Shown here piece after piece: positions 24,403 through 24,490 of a stretch of 24,490 bases of DNA; the stretch's first letter is position 1; each line of letters starts with the position of its first letter. Both the position numbers and the translations under genes were made by a program. The notes under the pieces were generated by a model. It was given only the letters and a program-made list of their open reading frames with translations. It searched no databases and was not told the DNA's origin. Source of the DNA: JADJOY01 sp046331705 [NCBI: bacterium] (GTDB lineage: Bacteria; JADJOY01); NCBI GenBank assembly GCA_046331705.1, contig JAXLQJ010000082.1, forward strand, positions 1 to 24,490, given 5' to 3'.

Positions 24403-24490
24403 ATGCCCGAGGCCTACATCGTCGACGCCGTCCGTACACCCGTGGGCAAGCGCAAGGGCGGGCTCAGCCAGGTCCATCCGGCGGACCTGG
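24403..24490 (+). CDS. Thiolase (acetyl-CoA acyltransferase), N-terminal fragment
   Basis: The first 29 codons are present before the right edge. The sequence MPEAYIVDAVRTPVGKRKGG and then LSQVHPADL is the standard thiolase opening (VDAVRTPxGKxxGxLxxxxPxDL). An AGGAG ribosome site lies 8 nt upstream. Catalytic cysteine and histidine residues are beyond the window. Thiolases cleave beta-keto acyl-CoA with CoA, releasing acetyl-CoA, so this one could finish degradation of products from the carboxylase operon. The shared operator at 24339 supports co-regulation. Confidence 0.9.
   Translation, partial: MPEAYIVDAVRTPVGKRKGGLSQVHPADL

Noticed and set aside
1-24490. CRISPR arrays, tRNA or rRNA genes, insertion sequences
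   Set aside because: No regularly spaced repeats, tRNA-like cloverleaf sequences, transposase motifs or terminal repeats were seen on reading the window.

Overview
The window is 24.5 kb of very GC-rich, gene-dense bacterial DNA. Long antisense open frames and strong GC bias at third codon positions are visible throughout. The gene set includes a TonB-dependent receptor, so the cell has an outer membrane. It also includes a hybrid histidine kinase, a MurJ-type flippase, several family III CoA-transferases and Mo-hydroxylase subunits. This suits a high-GC Gram-negative lineage such as Myxococcota, Binatota or a related former deltaproteobacterial group. That placement is an inference, since no rRNA or marker gene is present.

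Region A (1-12306, minus strand) is one long catabolic gene set of eleven genes. In transcription order they are: a CoxG-like SRPBCC protein; the beta, alpha and gamma subunits of an acetone/acetophenone-carboxylase-type enzyme; three tandem family III CoA-transferases; a small DsrE-like protein; a MenB/BadI-like crotonase; and the FAD (CoxM) and 2Fe-2S (CoxS, cut by the window edge) subunits of a molybdenum hydroxylase. Four junctions or near-junctions are tight, three of them 4-nt stop/start overlaps. The order suggests oxidation of a substrate to a ketone, ATP-dependent carboxylation to a beta-keto acid, CoA activation, and C-C cleavage by the crotonase.

Region B (12643-18630, minus strand) is a three-gene unit: TonB-dependent receptor, orphan periplasmic ABC_sub_bind protein, and hybrid histidine kinase with two receiver domains and an Hpt domain. 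It looks like a sensing system. No permease or ATPase is present.

Region C (19077-24490) holds a FadD3-like acyl-CoA ligase (+), a radical SAM protein with an N-terminal B12-binding-like domain (+), a convergent MurJ/MviN-type flippase (-), and the first 29 codons of a thiolase (+).

The main unifying signal is a 20-bp palindrome, AAGTAGAACATGTTCTACTT or a close variant. It overlaps the predicted -10 region of three transcription units: the carboxylase operon, the FadD3-like ligase and the thiolase. It fits the TnnAACnnGTTnnA pattern known for KstR-type TetR repressors. This suggests one regulon joining carboxylation, CoA activation, ring or chain cleavage and thiolysis. The repressor gene is not in the window.
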